DNA of 39,664 nucleotides from Sphingomonas sp. (GCA_025981625.1 JAICXF010000011.1:1-39664), one strand, 5' to 3'; counted from the stretch's first letter, positions 15,285 to 24,574 are shown. The notes: a model not told the origin generated them from the sequence alone. A program made the numbers and translations.

Positions 15285-17305
15285 AAGCGAGCATCGACGC
15301 CTATCATCACGCGCCGCGGGTCCTCGGCCTCGCCGGACGTCAGGGTGGTCTGGTCGATGAGCGCGAAGCGGTTGAACAGGTTGCGCAGCTGAACGAACAG
15401 CAGCGCGCGTTTGAGCTGATGCTCCAGCCGCATGTCGACGATCGTCGCCGGGGCAATCTGCAACGCCGGCGAGTTCGCGTTATCGGTGAAATAGCTGCTG
15501 TGATGCCGCACCTGAGCCGATAGCCCGAACGCCCGCATCGGCTTCCAGTCGATCGCGATCGAACCGGTGAAATGCGGCGCACGATCGAACTGCTTGCCGT
15601 TGAAGGGCGCGCTCTCGGCATCGGTTCGTGTGATTCTGGTATCGAGCAGACCGACTGCGACTTGAGCGCTGAATCGGGCGTTCGCCTGCATTTTCGCGCT
15701 CAGCTCGGCGCCACTGCTGCGGGCTCTCGGCACGTTGAACAGATTGGCGAAGCCAACCTGCTTGCCTGTCGGCGTGAAGATCGTGATCGGCTCGGCGCGC
15801 TGCGCGTTGCGCATCTCGTAGGTGAAGACGTTGGCACTGAACTGCATTCGGCCATCGACCGAAGCGCCCCGAGCGAAAACCTCATAATCCCAAAGGCTTT
15901 CCGCGCGGAAGTTGTCGGGATTGGCCGTATCGAAGCGGATCGTAGTTCCGCCCGGATTGTAGGCTTTCTGAACCAGAATGCCGGCCCGAAGTTGCGGCGT
16001 TACATCGTAGGCCACGCTCAGCTTTGGCAGCCAGGCATGGAAGGTACCGACGAAGTCGATCGGTACGGCGAAGGCGGTGGTGGTCAACGCGCCGACCCGC
16101 CGCTGGCGGTCTTGCTGATAGCGCAAGCCCGCGGTGAGCGTCAGCTTGGCGAGCGGCACCACGCTCCCTTCGCCAAACAGGCCACTCCCGTCTTGCCAGT
16201 CACCGAAGTTGCCGGTGAGCCCCGACAGCAGGGAGAGATCGATCGCCTGGTGCAAGCTCACATGCGTGTGCGACACGCCGGCGAGCGCCGCGACGGGCCC
16301 CGAGGTCTTCCAGTTGAGCACCGCCTCGCCGGACCAGTCATGGCCGCGATTGCGCGCCTCGCCGAAGCCCGGAATGGCGAATCGCCGAGCCCTGCTGCTT
16401 CCGCCGGTAAGAAGAAGGTTGGCTGTCAATCCGTCGGCGAGCTGCTGGCGTGCGGTGGCTGTGACCGAGTCAGTCGTGACCCGGAATATGCCATATCCGG
16501 GATTCGGATCCCGCCGATCCTCGAACGGAGCTTTGACACCGGCCGATTGTGGCGATTGCGACTGCGAGTGCACGTAGGTGAGAAGCAGCCGACCGGACCC
16601 GCCGTGGGGCTGAAGCAGCAGTTTCGTCCTCAGCAGCCCATAGGCCTCATGGTCGGGATCGGCGCCTGCCATCTCGGGGGCGATTTTGCTGGTCGTCCGG
16701 CTGTAGCGCAGGTCCCCCGCCACTCGCAGCGCAACCGATTGCGACAGTGGGCCGGAAGCAAGCGCAGATATTTCCCGCATCCGGTAATCGCCGCCAATCG
16801 CTCGCGCCCGAATTTCCCGGTCGAAGGTTGGGTCGTTCGACACGACGAAAATCGCGCCCGCTATCGAATTGACCCCCTGGGTCGTGGTCTGTGGACTGCG
16901 GAAGACCTCGATGCGCTCGACGTCCCATACCGGCGCCGCCCCGAACACGAACTCACTATAGTTCTGCGGCCGGCCATCGACGATCAGTGTGGTGCGGGGT
17001 CGGTTGCCGCCAAGGAATGCCGGTAACGCCTGCAGCGCTCCGGTCGTGTCCAACCCTCTGATCGCGGGCCCTTCGCTGCGACTGCCGAGCTGGACGTTTG
17101 GGACCAGCGCCAGCATCTGGTCGACGCGGTCTGCGCCGGTCGCCTCGATCTCCCGCTGTGTGACGAGCGACAGACTCGACTGCGTCTGCTTCGGCGAGCG
17201 CGTCACGCGTTCGCCAGTGACGATGATCTGGTCGAGCGCATCGGAGGCGCGGCTCACTGGCGCACCGGCCTGCGCCGCCGCTGCGACTAGCGCCCAGGTC
17301 AACAT
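15281..17305 (-). CDS. TonB-dependent outer-membrane receptor
   Basis: A 674-residue energy-coupled outer-membrane receptor. The ATG at 17305, with GGGAG three bases upstream, gives a short signal peptide (MLTWALVAAAAQAGA). The frame stays open 22 codons further, but that part contains no export signal. A possible TonB box lies in QIIVTGER, the plug domain follows at about 30-150 (VDQMLALVPNVQLG, AIRGLDTTG, VERIEVFRSPQTT, NSIAGAI), and the rest is a beta-barrel ending in a terminal Phe (VMIGVDARF). TonB receptors import siderophores, haem, vitamin B12, glycans and other ligands; the substrate is not readable here. It sits beside a Slam/TbpB-like pair, as TbpA sits with TbpB, which suggests a lipoprotein co-receptor. 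Unlike TbpA/TbpB it is not in the same operon. Its TAA overlaps the regulator's TAG. Confidence 0.9.
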   Translation of the reverse strand: MLTWALVAAAAQAGAPVSRASDALDQIIVTGERVTRSPKQTQSSLSLVTQREIEATGADRVDQMLALVPNVQLGSRSEGPAIRGLDTTGALQALPAFLGGNRPRTTLIVDGRPQNYSEFVFGAAPVWDVERIEVFRSPQTTTQGVNSIAGAIFVVSNDPTFDREIRARAIGGDYRMREISALASGPLSQSVALRVAGDLRYSRTTSKIAPEMAGADPDHEAYGLLRTKLLLQPHGGSGRLLLTYVHSQSQSPQSAGVKAPFEDRRDPNPGYGIFRVTTDSVTATARQQLADGLTANLLLTGGSSRARRFAIPGFGEARNRGHDWSGEAVLNWKTSGPVAALAGVSHTHVSLHQAIDLSLLSGLTGNFGDWQDGSGLFGEGSVVPLAKLTLTAGLRYQQDRQRRVGALTTTAFAVPIDFVGTFHAWLPKLSVAYDVTPQLRAGILVQKAYNPGGTTIRFDTANPDNFRAESLWDYEVFARGASVDGRMQFSANVFTYEMRNAQRAEPITIFTPTGKQVGFANLFNVPRARSSGAELSAKMQANARFSAQVAVGLLDTRITRTDAESAPFNGKQFDRAPHFTGSIAIDWKPMRAFGLSAQVRHHSSYFTDNANSPALQIAPATIVDMRLEHQLKRALLFVQLRNLFNRFALIDQTTLTSGEAEDPRRVMIGVDARF

Positions 17306-17401
17306 GCTCCCGCCCCCTTGAGCAAACGCTTCGCAACAACGCAGTATAGCAATCACGGGCCGCCGCGCCACTCAGGTTGGGCGATCGGCTTGGCGGAGAA
17401 G

Positions 17402-17477
17402 TGGTGCCGCTTGCGTGACTCGAACACGCGACCCCATCATTACGAATGATGTGCTCTACCAGCTGAGCTAAAGCGGC
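17402..17477 (-). tRNA. tRNA-Thr (anticodon CGT)
   Basis: Read on the minus strand, the acceptor stem GCCGCTT pairs with AAGCGGC. The D arm contains AGCTCAGCTGGTAGAGC. The anticodon stem CATCA/TGATG encloses the loop TTCGTAA with anticodon CGT, which reads ACG threonine codons. The T arm has GTTCGAGTC, and the discriminator A and CCA end are encoded (17402-17405). All four stems can be drawn and no insertion is present. The 96-base gap to the TonB receptor start (17306-17401) holds a TATACT (17342-17347, minus strand) that could be that gene's -10 element, with no convincing -35. Confidence 0.95.
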
Positions 17478-17625
17478 TTAGTTGCCCGGAAGGTGCGGCG
17501 CGCCCTATCAGCGCCCGGGCGGGCTCGCAAGCTTCGCGCTTTTGCTAACCTTTTATGCTTAACGCTTTGGTAACGCCGCTCCGCCATTTTCGCCGCGGGA
17601 CAGGAAAGCGGAGTTCTGCGCAACA

Positions 17626-18978
17626 ATGGACGGCTATCGCGAGCACCCCAGCGACTTCGACCTGCCGGCGCAAGAGCCGTCGCCGGCGCCCGCCGATGTC
17701 GCGGCCGCGATCGGCACCGACGAGCGCCGAATGCACGTGCGCGCCTACAATTACTGGGTTTCGCTCCTCGACGGGCGCGACTTCCCGTCGATCGAGGACC
17801 TCGATCCGGGCCATGTCGCGGATTTTTCAAGCCACAGCGTGTTGCTCGACTTCACCTGCAGCCGCGACAATCCCGCCATTCCCTACGTCGGCGGAGCGAT
17901 CCGCGACGAATGCGCGCTCGACGACAGCATGGGCACCATCGCCGATGTGCCCAGCCGGTCCCTGCTCTCGCGGCTGACCGATCATTTCATGCAGATCATC
18001 GCCAACCGGGCACCGGTCGGATTTGAGGCCGAGTTCGAGAGTCCGGCGGGTGTTACGCTGTGCTACCGCGGAATCCTGATGCCGTTCTCGTCCGACGGGG
18101 AGACCATCGACTTCATCTACGGCGTCATCAACTGGAAGCATGTCGACGCGCTGCAAAGCTCGACGGCGGAATCGGCTACAATCGAGCTCGCCGGCATCGC
18201 CGAGCCGGCCCACGAACCGGAGCGGGCAGAGGATGAGGAGCCGCTCGAATTGATCGAGGCGCTCGGCGGAGCACCCGCCCAAGCATCGCTCGATCCGGAG
18301 CGGTCGGCTGAAGAACTCACGCCGGCAGCGCATTTCTCGTGGGAAGATGCGCCGCTGGAGGATGCGGACGAAGTGCCGTTGGCGATCGTTCCGCTCGACG
18401 AAAACACCGCGCTGGCCGACCGTCTATGGGCCGCGCGGGAGACAGCGGAATCGGTCAAGGCCAGCGAAGGACGGACCCGGGCGGCGCTCTACAAGGCGCT
18501 GTCGCTCGCTTACGACTTTGCCGTCGCGGCACGGCAGAATCCCGAAGACTATGCCGAGCTGCTCGAGGAGTCCGGAGTCAAGGCGCAGGCACGCGCGCCG
18601 ATGACGCCGATCGTCAAGCTCGTGTTCGGGATCGACTACGACAAGGCGCGGCTGACCGAGTTCGCGGCCGCACTGTCCTATGCCCGGCGGCAGGATGTCG
18701 CACTCGGCGAGTTCCAGAAGTTGATCGAGAAGCATGCCGGCGGTCTCAAGGGGCTGGTGGCGGCAGAGCGGCAGGCACGCCGTCCCGAACCGAAGCCTGA
18801 CACCAGGGGCGAGCAGGCCCGCGCCCGGCTCCGCGTCGCGCAATCGGTTTCGCTGGACGGGCTGCACGACGAGTTTGCGCTAGTCGTGACTCGTCGCTCG
18901 GCTGACGGGACGCACGAACCCGTCGCGATTATCGACGACCAAGCGCTGGTCGAACGCGCCATCCGCCGCGCCGCCTAA
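17626..18978 (+). CDS. PAS_5-type PAS domain protein, function unknown
   Basis: A 450-residue soluble, acidic protein. Residues about 30-175 match the alphaproteobacterial PAS_5 pattern: YNYWVSLLDGRDFPSIEDLDP near the start, a middle PYVGGAIRDE, and LMPFSSDGETIDFIYGVINW near the end. This family is a sensor-like domain without a known output. A low-complexity Ala/Glu/Pro linker (about 185-270) leads to a helical C-terminal half with an Arg/Ala/Glu-rich segment but no recognised DNA-binding, kinase or cyclase motif. The ATG at 17626 has GGAG 12 bases upstream, a rather long spacing. It faces away from the tRNA gene and precedes the glutamate dehydrogenase gene by 92 bases. The 148-base gap before it is A/T-rich near 17540-17570 and may hold its promoter. 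No function assigned. Confidence 0.78.
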   Translation: MDGYREHPSDFDLPAQEPSPAPADVAAAIGTDERRMHVRAYNYWVSLLDGRDFPSIEDLDPGHVADFSSHSVLLDFTCSRDNPAIPYVGGAIRDECALDDSMGTIADVPSRSLLSRLTDHFMQIIANRAPVGFEAEFESPAGVTLCYRGILMPFSSDGETIDFIYGVINWKHVDALQSSTAESATIELAGIAEPAHEPERAEDEEPLELIEALGGAPAQASLDPERSAEELTPAAHFSWEDAPLEDADEVPLAIVPLDENTALADRLWAARETAESVKASEGRTRAALYKALSLAYDFAVAARQNPEDYAELLEESGVKAQARAPMTPIVKLVFGIDYDKARLTEFAAALSYARRQDVALGEFQKLIEKHAGGLKGLVAAERQARRPEPKPDTRGEQARARLRVAQSVSLDGLHDEFALVVTRRSADGTHEPVAIIDDQALVERAIRRAA

Positions 18979-19001
18979 GGCCGCGTGAGCCTGCGCCGGG
19001 G

Positions 19002-19030
19002 TTGTCCGGCCGTTGAGGGGCGGGCTATAG
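19002..19030 (+). promoter_or_regulatory. Predicted sigma-70 type promoter of the glutamate dehydrogenase gene
   Basis: TTGTCC at 19002-19007 and CTATAG at 19025-19030 are separated by 17 bases, matching the alphaproteobacterial housekeeping pattern (TTGACN / CTATAN). Transcription would start near 19037, about 34 bases before the ATG. The -10 lies inside a small inverted repeat (GCGGGC at 19020-19025 and GCCCGC at 19031-19036). Confidence 0.5.
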
Positions 19031-19070
19031 GCCCGCGCATCCCGACAGCCTTCCGGAGCTCATTCGTTTC

Positions 19071-22000
19071 ATGACGGCCCATACGCGCCTGGACCCGCCC
19101 TTGGTCGAGTCAATCAGAAAGGCGCTGACTGGAAACGCGCTCCCCGGCGAAACCCGCGGATTCGCCCGCGAAGATGAGCGCCAGGCGGCCGAATTCCTCG
19201 CCAAGGTCGCGTCAAAGCGCAAGCGCGGGGAACTGGCGCTGTCGATCGAATCCACCGGTGGCGAAGCCGGTAACCGCCGAATGCGCATCGGCATGGTCAA
19301 CGATGACATGCCGTTCCTCGTCGATTCGGTCGCGAACGCCGTCGCGTCGCGCCAGCTGACCATCCATCGGCTGCTGCATCCCGTCGTGTGCGTGACCCGC
19401 GATCCCTCGGGCGAGCTTCAGTCGGTCGAACCGATCTGCGACGACAAGCATCGCCGCGAATCGATGATGTATGTCGAGCTCGACCGAGCGGATGCGCGCG
19501 GCCGGCAGGAACTCGCCGCCGATCTCCGCCGCGTGCTCGAAGATGTCCGGCTCGCGGTCCGCGACTGGGAGTCGCTGCAGCGGCGCATGCGCGAGGACGC
19601 GGCCGCCATCGCGAACCCCGAGGGCGCGGCGCTTCTGAACTGGTTTGCCGACGGCGCCATGACTTTGCTCGGCTACCATGTCGAGAAGCCGTCCGAGGTG
19701 CCGTCCGAAGAGCTCGGCATCTTCAGCATTCCCGGCGCCCCGACCGACGAAGGCGGAGCAATCGGTGCGATGCGATACTTCGAGCGGGGTGGCGATGTTC
19801 CGCTGATGGCCAAGGCCGAACGGATCGCGACGGTCCACCGGAGAGTTCCGCTCGACCTTGTGGTCGTTCCGGTGAAATCCGGCGACAAGGTCACCGGCAT
19901 CGGCGTTCACGCCGGCCTGTGGACGAGCGAAGCGCTTCGGGTGCCGCCGGAAAGCGTGCCCGTGCTGCGCGACCGCTTGAAGCAGCTCGACAAGGATTTC
20001 GGCTTCGACCCCAAGGGCCACTCCGGCAAGGCATTACGGCACGCGGTCACCTCGCTTCCGCGCGATCTCGTCATTGCGATCGGTTACGATTGCCTGCGCG
20101 AGCTGGTGATGACGGCGATGTCGCTCGCCGACCGGCCGCGTCCGGCGCTGGTTCAGGTCCGCTCGATCCTGAGGGGGCAGCTGTTCACCTTCGTCTGGCT
20201 GCCGCGCGAGGAGCTGACCACCGCGCGGAGAATGGCCATTGCCGTGCTGCTCGAGAACGAGGCCGGCAAGAAGATCACCAGCTGGTCGGTCGAGCTCGGC
20301 GACGGCGATCTCGCGCTGATCCGTTACACACAATATATCGATGAAGACGCGCCGATGCCTGACGCGGCCGGGCTTGACGCAGCGGTGGTCGAGATGGTCC
20401 GCGGCTGGGCGCCCGCGGTCGAGTCCGAGCTGATCGACGCGGCCGGCTCGGCGCGCGCGATGCGGCTTGCCCTGACCTACATCAACAGCTTCGCGGACAG
20501 CTATCGAGCCCGCACCGCGCCCGAGGAAGGCGCCGCCGACATCATCCGCCTGTCCGATCTGGAAGGCGACGGCGACCGCGCCGTTCGCCTATCGCGATTC
20601 GATACGGATGGTGCGGGGCAGCTGCGCCTCAAGACATACCGGCGCGGCGGGCTGATCCCGCTGTCCGACGTCGTTCCGGTGCTCGAGAATTTCGGCTTTC
20701 GGGTGCTGGAGGAATTCCCTTCCGCGCTGTCTGGCGGTCTCGGCTACATCCATGACTTCCGGGTTGAAGTCGGCGCCGAGGCAAACGTCGACTCGATCCT
20801 GGAGCGCACCGGCGAGATCGAGCGGGCGATCGCCAACGTTCTGTGCGGCAGCGCGGAGGATGATGAGTTCAACCAGCTGGTGCTCTATGCGGACCTCGAC
20901 ATGCGCCCCGTGGTCTGGCTGCGCGCGTGGTTCCGCTACCTCCGCCAGACCGGCAGCAGCTTCGGCCTGGTCACCGTGGTCGACGCGCTCCGCCGCGCGC
21001 CCAATGCGACCCGCGCGCTGATCGGCCTGTTCATCGCCGCGCACGATCCTTCGGCCACCGGCCGCGAGGCACAGATCGGGAAATTTTCCGAGCAGCTCGA
21101 CCGCAGTCTCGCCAAGGTCCGCTCGATCGACGACGACCGCATCCTTCGGCGCCTGCGCGCGCTCGTCGACGCCATGGTGCGCACCAACGCCTTTGCCCCG
21201 ACGGCGGATGAGGCGCTCGCCTTCAAGATCGACAGCTCGCTCGTGCCCGGTTTGCCCGCGCCGGTGCCGTGGCGTGAAATCTGGGTCTACAGCCCGCGGG
21301 TCGAGGGCATCCACCTGCGCGGTGGCCCGGTCGCCCGCGGAGGCATCCGCTGGTCGGACCGGCGCGACGATTTCCGCACGGAGATTCTCGGGCTGATGAA
21401 GGCGCAGGTGGTCAAGAACGCGGTCATCGTGCCAACCGGCGCCAAGGGCGGTTTCTATCCCAAGCAACTGCCGCCGATGAGCAACCGCGACGCGTGGCTG
21501 GCGGAGGGCACCGAAAGTTATCGCATCTACATCCGCTCGCTGCTGTCGGTCACCGACAACCTCGTCAACGACCGGGTGGTCCATCCCGCCGGCGTGGTGA
21601 TTCACGACGGCGACGATCCCTACTTCGTCGTGGCCGCGGACAAAGGAACGGCAACCTTCTCCGATATTGCCAACGAGATCGCTCTGTCGCGCAACTTCTG
21701 GCTCGGCGACGCTTTCGCCAGCGGCGGAAGCCACGGCTACGATCACAAGGCGATGGGCATTACCGCCCGCGGTGCGTGGATTTCGGTCCAGCGCCACTTC
21801 CTCGAAATGGGAATCGACGTTCAGAGCGATGATGTGACTGTCGCGGGTTGCGGCGACATGTCGGGCGACGTGTTCGGCAACGGGATGCTGCTGTCGAAGA
21901 CCATCAGGCTGATCGCCGCCTTCGATCACCGTCATATCTTCATCGATCCCAACCCCGATCCGGCGGTCAGCTGGAAAGAGCGCAAGCGGATGTTCGAACT

Positions 22001-23711
22001 GCCGCGGTCGAGCTGGGACGATTACGACAAGAAGCTGATCAGCAAGGGCGGCGGCGTCTTCCCGCGCAGCGAGAAATCCATTCCGCTCAGCCGCGAGGCG
22101 CGGGCGGCGCTCGGCGTTGAGACCAAGGCGCTTGACCCCGCGAGCCTCATCAACGCAATTCTCAAGAGTCCGGTCGACCTGCTGTGGTTCGGCGGCATCG
22201 GCACCTATGTGAAGGCGTCGAGCCAAAACCAGGCGGACGTGGGCGACCCATCGAACGACGCGCTCCGGGTCAGCGCTGACGAACTTCGCGTCAAGGTCAT
22301 CGGTGAAGGCGCCAACCTCGGTGTCACCCAGGCAGGCCGGATCGAGTTCGCGGAACGCGGCGGCCGCATCAACACGGACTTCATCGACAACAGCGCGGGC
22401 GTCGACTGTTCGGACAATGAAGTGAACATCAAGATCCCGCTCAATCGCGAAATGCGCGACGGGCGGCTCGAGTTCGACAGGCGCAACGCGTTGCTCGTGA
22501 AGATGACCGAGGACGTCGCCGAAATCGTTCTTGAAGACAATCGTCTGCAGAGCCTCGCACTGTCGATCGCGGAAGCCGGCGGCGGTGTTGCCTTGCCGGC
22601 GCAGGTGCGCACGATCGAGCTGCTCGAAGCGTCCGGACGGCTGGATCGCAAGGTCGAGGGCCTCGGCAGCAGCGAAGAGCTGATGCGCCGGGCGCAGGAG
22701 AATCGCGGCCTCACCCGGCCCGAGCTGGCGGTCGTCCTCTCGGTATCGAAGCTCGTGCTCCAGGATGCGGCCGAGGAGTTGCAGCTCGCCGAAGATCCGG
22801 TCGTTGGCCCGCAGCTGTTCGACGCCTTCCCGAAGGCGATGCGCAAGAGCGAGGCCGCCGCCATCCGTGCCCACCGCCTGCGAAACGAGATCGTCGCCAC
22901 CAAGGTCGCCAATCGGCTCGTCAACCGGCTTGGTCCGGGAGTCGCGTTCGACCTTACGGAAGAGGAAGGCGCTTCGCTTCAGCAGGTGGTTGCCGCGTTC
23001 CTGGTGGCCGAGCGGCTTCTCGACCTTGACGCGCTTTGGGCCGAAATCGAGCGCGATCCGCTTCCGGAGACGGTTCGAATCGAGCTCTTCTCGATCGCGG
23101 CGGCAAGCGTTCGAGCCCATCTCGCCGACATCATCCGGGCAGGCGCGGGCGAAACCAGCGTCGCGAAGCTCTGCGGACTGCTGGAACAAGGCGTGCGCAA
23201 GATCTCCGCCGCCGCAGCCAAGCTCATCCGATCCGAGGTGCGCAACGAGGCCGTAGCGCGGCGCGACCGCTTGATCGCGCTCGGTGCAAGTGACGATATC
23301 GTTCGCGGGCTGGTTCGCCTGTTCGAGCTCGATGGCATCTTCGGTGTCGCGGCCTTGTCGGCGCGCAAGAACCTCGATGAGCTGCAGGCGACGCGCGGCT
23401 ATACACGCCTGGGCGAGGCCCTGGGTCTCGACTGGGCGCAGCAGCAGGTCGCCCGCTTCGTTCCTGCCGATCAGTGGGAGCGGTTGCTGACCGCCGGCCT
23501 GGCGCGGGACTTCGAGCAGCTCCGGATCGAATTCCTTGGCCGCTGTCGGGGCAAGCCCATCGATGAGTGCGTCGAGGATTGGGTGGGCAAGGAACAGGCG
23601 CGGATCGTCCAGTTCCGCGACCTGATCGGCCGCGCGCGCATTGAAGGCCATGTCAGCGCGCCCATGCTGGCGCAGATTGCCGCCCAGGCACGCATTCTGC
23701 TCGGACGCTGA
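19071..23711 (+). CDS. gdhB: NAD-specific glutamate dehydrogenase, large (180-kDa) class
   Basis: Oxidatively deaminates glutamate to 2-oxoglutarate and ammonia with NAD, a mainly catabolic cytoplasmic enzyme. At 1546 residues it matches the ~1500-1650-residue class known from Streptomyces, Pseudomonas and Caulobacter, which has long N-terminal regulatory regions (ACT-like modules, often allosteric) before the catalytic core. The core is visible from about residue 750: GGIRWSDRRDDFRTEI, then PTGAKGGF with the catalytic lysine near 790. Later come SGDVFGNG and the dinucleotide-domain signatures VIGEGANLGVT and INTDFIDNSAGVDCSD. The C-terminal helical domain runs to the end. The ATG at 19071 starts MTAHTRLD; a GGAG lies 12 bases upstream. 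A 1020-codon open frame on the other strand is a codon-bias shadow. An ATP-grasp gene follows after 2 bases. Confidence 0.93.
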   Translation: MTAHTRLDPPLVESIRKALTGNALPGETRGFAREDERQAAEFLAKVASKRKRGELALSIESTGGEAGNRRMRIGMVNDDMPFLVDSVANAVASRQLTIHRLLHPVVCVTRDPSGELQSVEPICDDKHRRESMMYVELDRADARGRQELAADLRRVLEDVRLAVRDWESLQRRMREDAAAIANPEGAALLNWFADGAMTLLGYHVEKPSEVPSEELGIFSIPGAPTDEGGAIGAMRYFERGGDVPLMAKAERIATVHRRVPLDLVVVPVKSGDKVTGIGVHAGLWTSEALRVPPESVPVLRDRLKQLDKDFGFDPKGHSGKALRHAVTSLPRDLVIAIGYDCLRELVMTAMSLADRPRPALVQVRSILRGQLFTFVWLPREELTTARRMAIAVLLENEAGKKITSWSVELGDGDLALIRYTQYIDEDAPMPDAAGLDAAVVEMVRGWAPAVESELIDAAGSARAMRLALTYINSFADSYRARTAPEEGAADIIRLSDLEGDGDRAVRLSRFDTDGAGQLRLKTYRRGGLIPLSDVVPVLENFGFRVLEEFPSALSGGLGYIHDFRVEVGAEANVDSILERTGEIERAIANVLCGSAEDDEFNQLVLYADLDMRPVVWLRAWFRYLRQTGSSFGLVTVVDALRRAPNATRALIGLFIAAHDPSATGREAQIGKFSEQLDRSLAKVRSIDDDRILRRLRALVDAMVRTNAFAPTADEALAFKIDSSLVPGLPAPVPWREIWVYSPRVEGIHLRGGPVARGGIRWSDRRDDFRTEILGLMKAQVVKNAVIVPTGAKGGFYPKQLPPMSNRDAWLAEGTESYRIYIRSLLSVTDNLVNDRVVHPAGVVIHDGDDPYFVVAADKGTATFSDIANEIALSRNFWLGDAFASGGSHGYDHKAMGITARGAWISVQRHFLEMGIDVQSDDVTVAGCGDMSGDVFGNGMLLSKTIRLIAAFDHRHIFIDPNPDPAVSWKERKRMFELPRSSWDDYDKKLISKGGGVFPRSEKSIPLSREARAALGVETKALDPASLINAILKSPVDLLWFGGIGTYVKASSQNQADVGDPSNDALRVSADELRVKVIGEGANLGVTQAGRIEFAERGGRINTDFIDNSAGVDCSDNEVNIKIPLNREMRDGRLEFDRRNALLVKMTEDVAEIVLEDNRLQSLALSIAEAGGGVALPAQVRTIELLEASGRLDRKVEGLGSSEELMRRAQENRGLTRPELAVVLSVSKLVLQDAAEELQLAEDPVVGPQLFDAFPKAMRKSEAAAIRAHRLRNEIVATKVANRLVNRLGPGVAFDLTEEEGASLQQVVAAFLVAERLLDLDALWAEIERDPLPETVRIELFSIAAASVRAHLADIIRAGAGETSVAKLCGLLEQGVRKISAAAAKLIRSEVRNEAVARRDRLIALGASDDIVRGLVRLFELDGIFGVAALSARKNLDELQATRGYTRLGEALGLDWAQQQVARFVPADQWERLLTAGLARDFEQLRIEFLGRCRGKPIDECVEDWVGKEQARIVQFRDLIGRARIEGHVSAPMLAQIAAQARILLGR

Positions 23712-23713
23712 CG

Positions 23714-24574
23714 ATGCGGATCGCCGTGCTGGTGCCCGATTCGGGCTATCCCGAGGCGTACGGCTGGGCGTTCGATGTCGAGGCCGACGCGCTGCGCGCC
23801 GGCGGAGCGACGGTCGAACCGGTCGTCTGGACGGCCGTGGCCGACCTGTCGTCCTACGATCTCGTCACCCCGCTCGTCGCATGGGGATACCACCAGCAGT
23901 ACCAGCACTGGCTGGCCCTGCTGGATCGCGCCGAGGCCGAGGCCTGGCCAATCGTCAATCGGCCCGCTCTGCTCCGGTGGAACAGCGACAAGGCGTATCT
24001 TGCCGAACTTGCCGATGGCGGCGTTCCGACGGTTCCGACGCTGGCTGTCGAGTCGTGCTGCGATGCCGACATCGAAGAAGCGCGGCGGCGCTTCCAAAGC
24101 GAATGGCTGGTGATCAAGCCGCCCGTCTCGGCCGGCGCCGCCGGAACGCACCGGCTCGGCCCGAACGACGAACTCCCCGCCGACAGCCTGCGCCGGCCGA
24201 TGATCGTGCAGCCGCTCATCGAGGAAATTGCGAGGACAGGCGAGTTCTCGCTGATGTTTTTCGGCGGCCAGTTCAGCCATTGCGTCGTCAAGCGTCCGAA
24301 GTCCGGCGACTTCCGGGTCCAGCCACACCTTGGAGGAGTGACACTCCCTTCGCCGCCGCCGCCCGGAGCCGAGCGTCTCGCGCGGCAGGCACTCGCCGCG
24401 GCACCGACCGAAGCGGTGTACGCGCGCGTCGATATCGTGCCCGATGATGAGGGGACGCTCAGAATCATGGAGCTCGAGCTGATCGAGCCCGCGTTGTTCC
24501 TCGATCATGCGCCCGACGGCGGCGCCGCCTTCAGCCGCTCGCTGCTGAGCTCCGTTCAAAAAGCCACTGCCTGA
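23714..24574 (+). CDS. ATP-grasp family protein (RimK/DcsG-like)
   Basis: A 286-residue cytoplasmic protein with an ATP-grasp fold, the family that joins a carboxylate to an amine, thiol or hydroxyl using ATP. The N-terminal pre-ATP-grasp domain starts RIAVLVPDSGYP. The nucleotide-binding lysines are suggested by RWNSDKAYLAEL and EWLVIKPPVSAGAAG. The Mg-binding stretch is IMELELIEPALFL, near the C-terminus, and closely resembles that of DcsG-like/glutathione-synthetase-like enzymes. The substrate is unknown. It starts 2 bases after the glutamate dehydrogenase stop, so it is probably co-transcribed with and translationally linked to it. A link to glutamate or another amino acid as acceptor is possible but unproven. 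Its last 44 bases overlap the convergent ribbon-helix-helix gene. Confidence 0.8.
   Translation: MRIAVLVPDSGYPEAYGWAFDVEADALRAGGATVEPVVWTAVADLSSYDLVTPLVAWGYHQQYQHWLALLDRAEAEAWPIVNRPALLRWNSDKAYLAELADGGVPTVPTLAVESCCDADIEEARRRFQSEWLVIKPPVSAGAAGTHRLGPNDELPADSLRRPMIVQPLIEEIARTGEFSLMFFGGQFSHCVVKRPKSGDFRVQPHLGGVTLPSPPPPGAERLARQALAAAPTEAVYARVDIVPDDEGTLRIMELELIEPALFLDHAPDGGAAFSRSLLSSVQKATA

Noticed and set aside
20589..23651. 1020-codon open frame on the minus strand inside the glutamate dehydrogenase gene
   Set aside because: It lies entirely opposite a clear 1546-residue enzyme, has charged, repetitive composition with no motif, and is a known effect of GC-rich codon bias.
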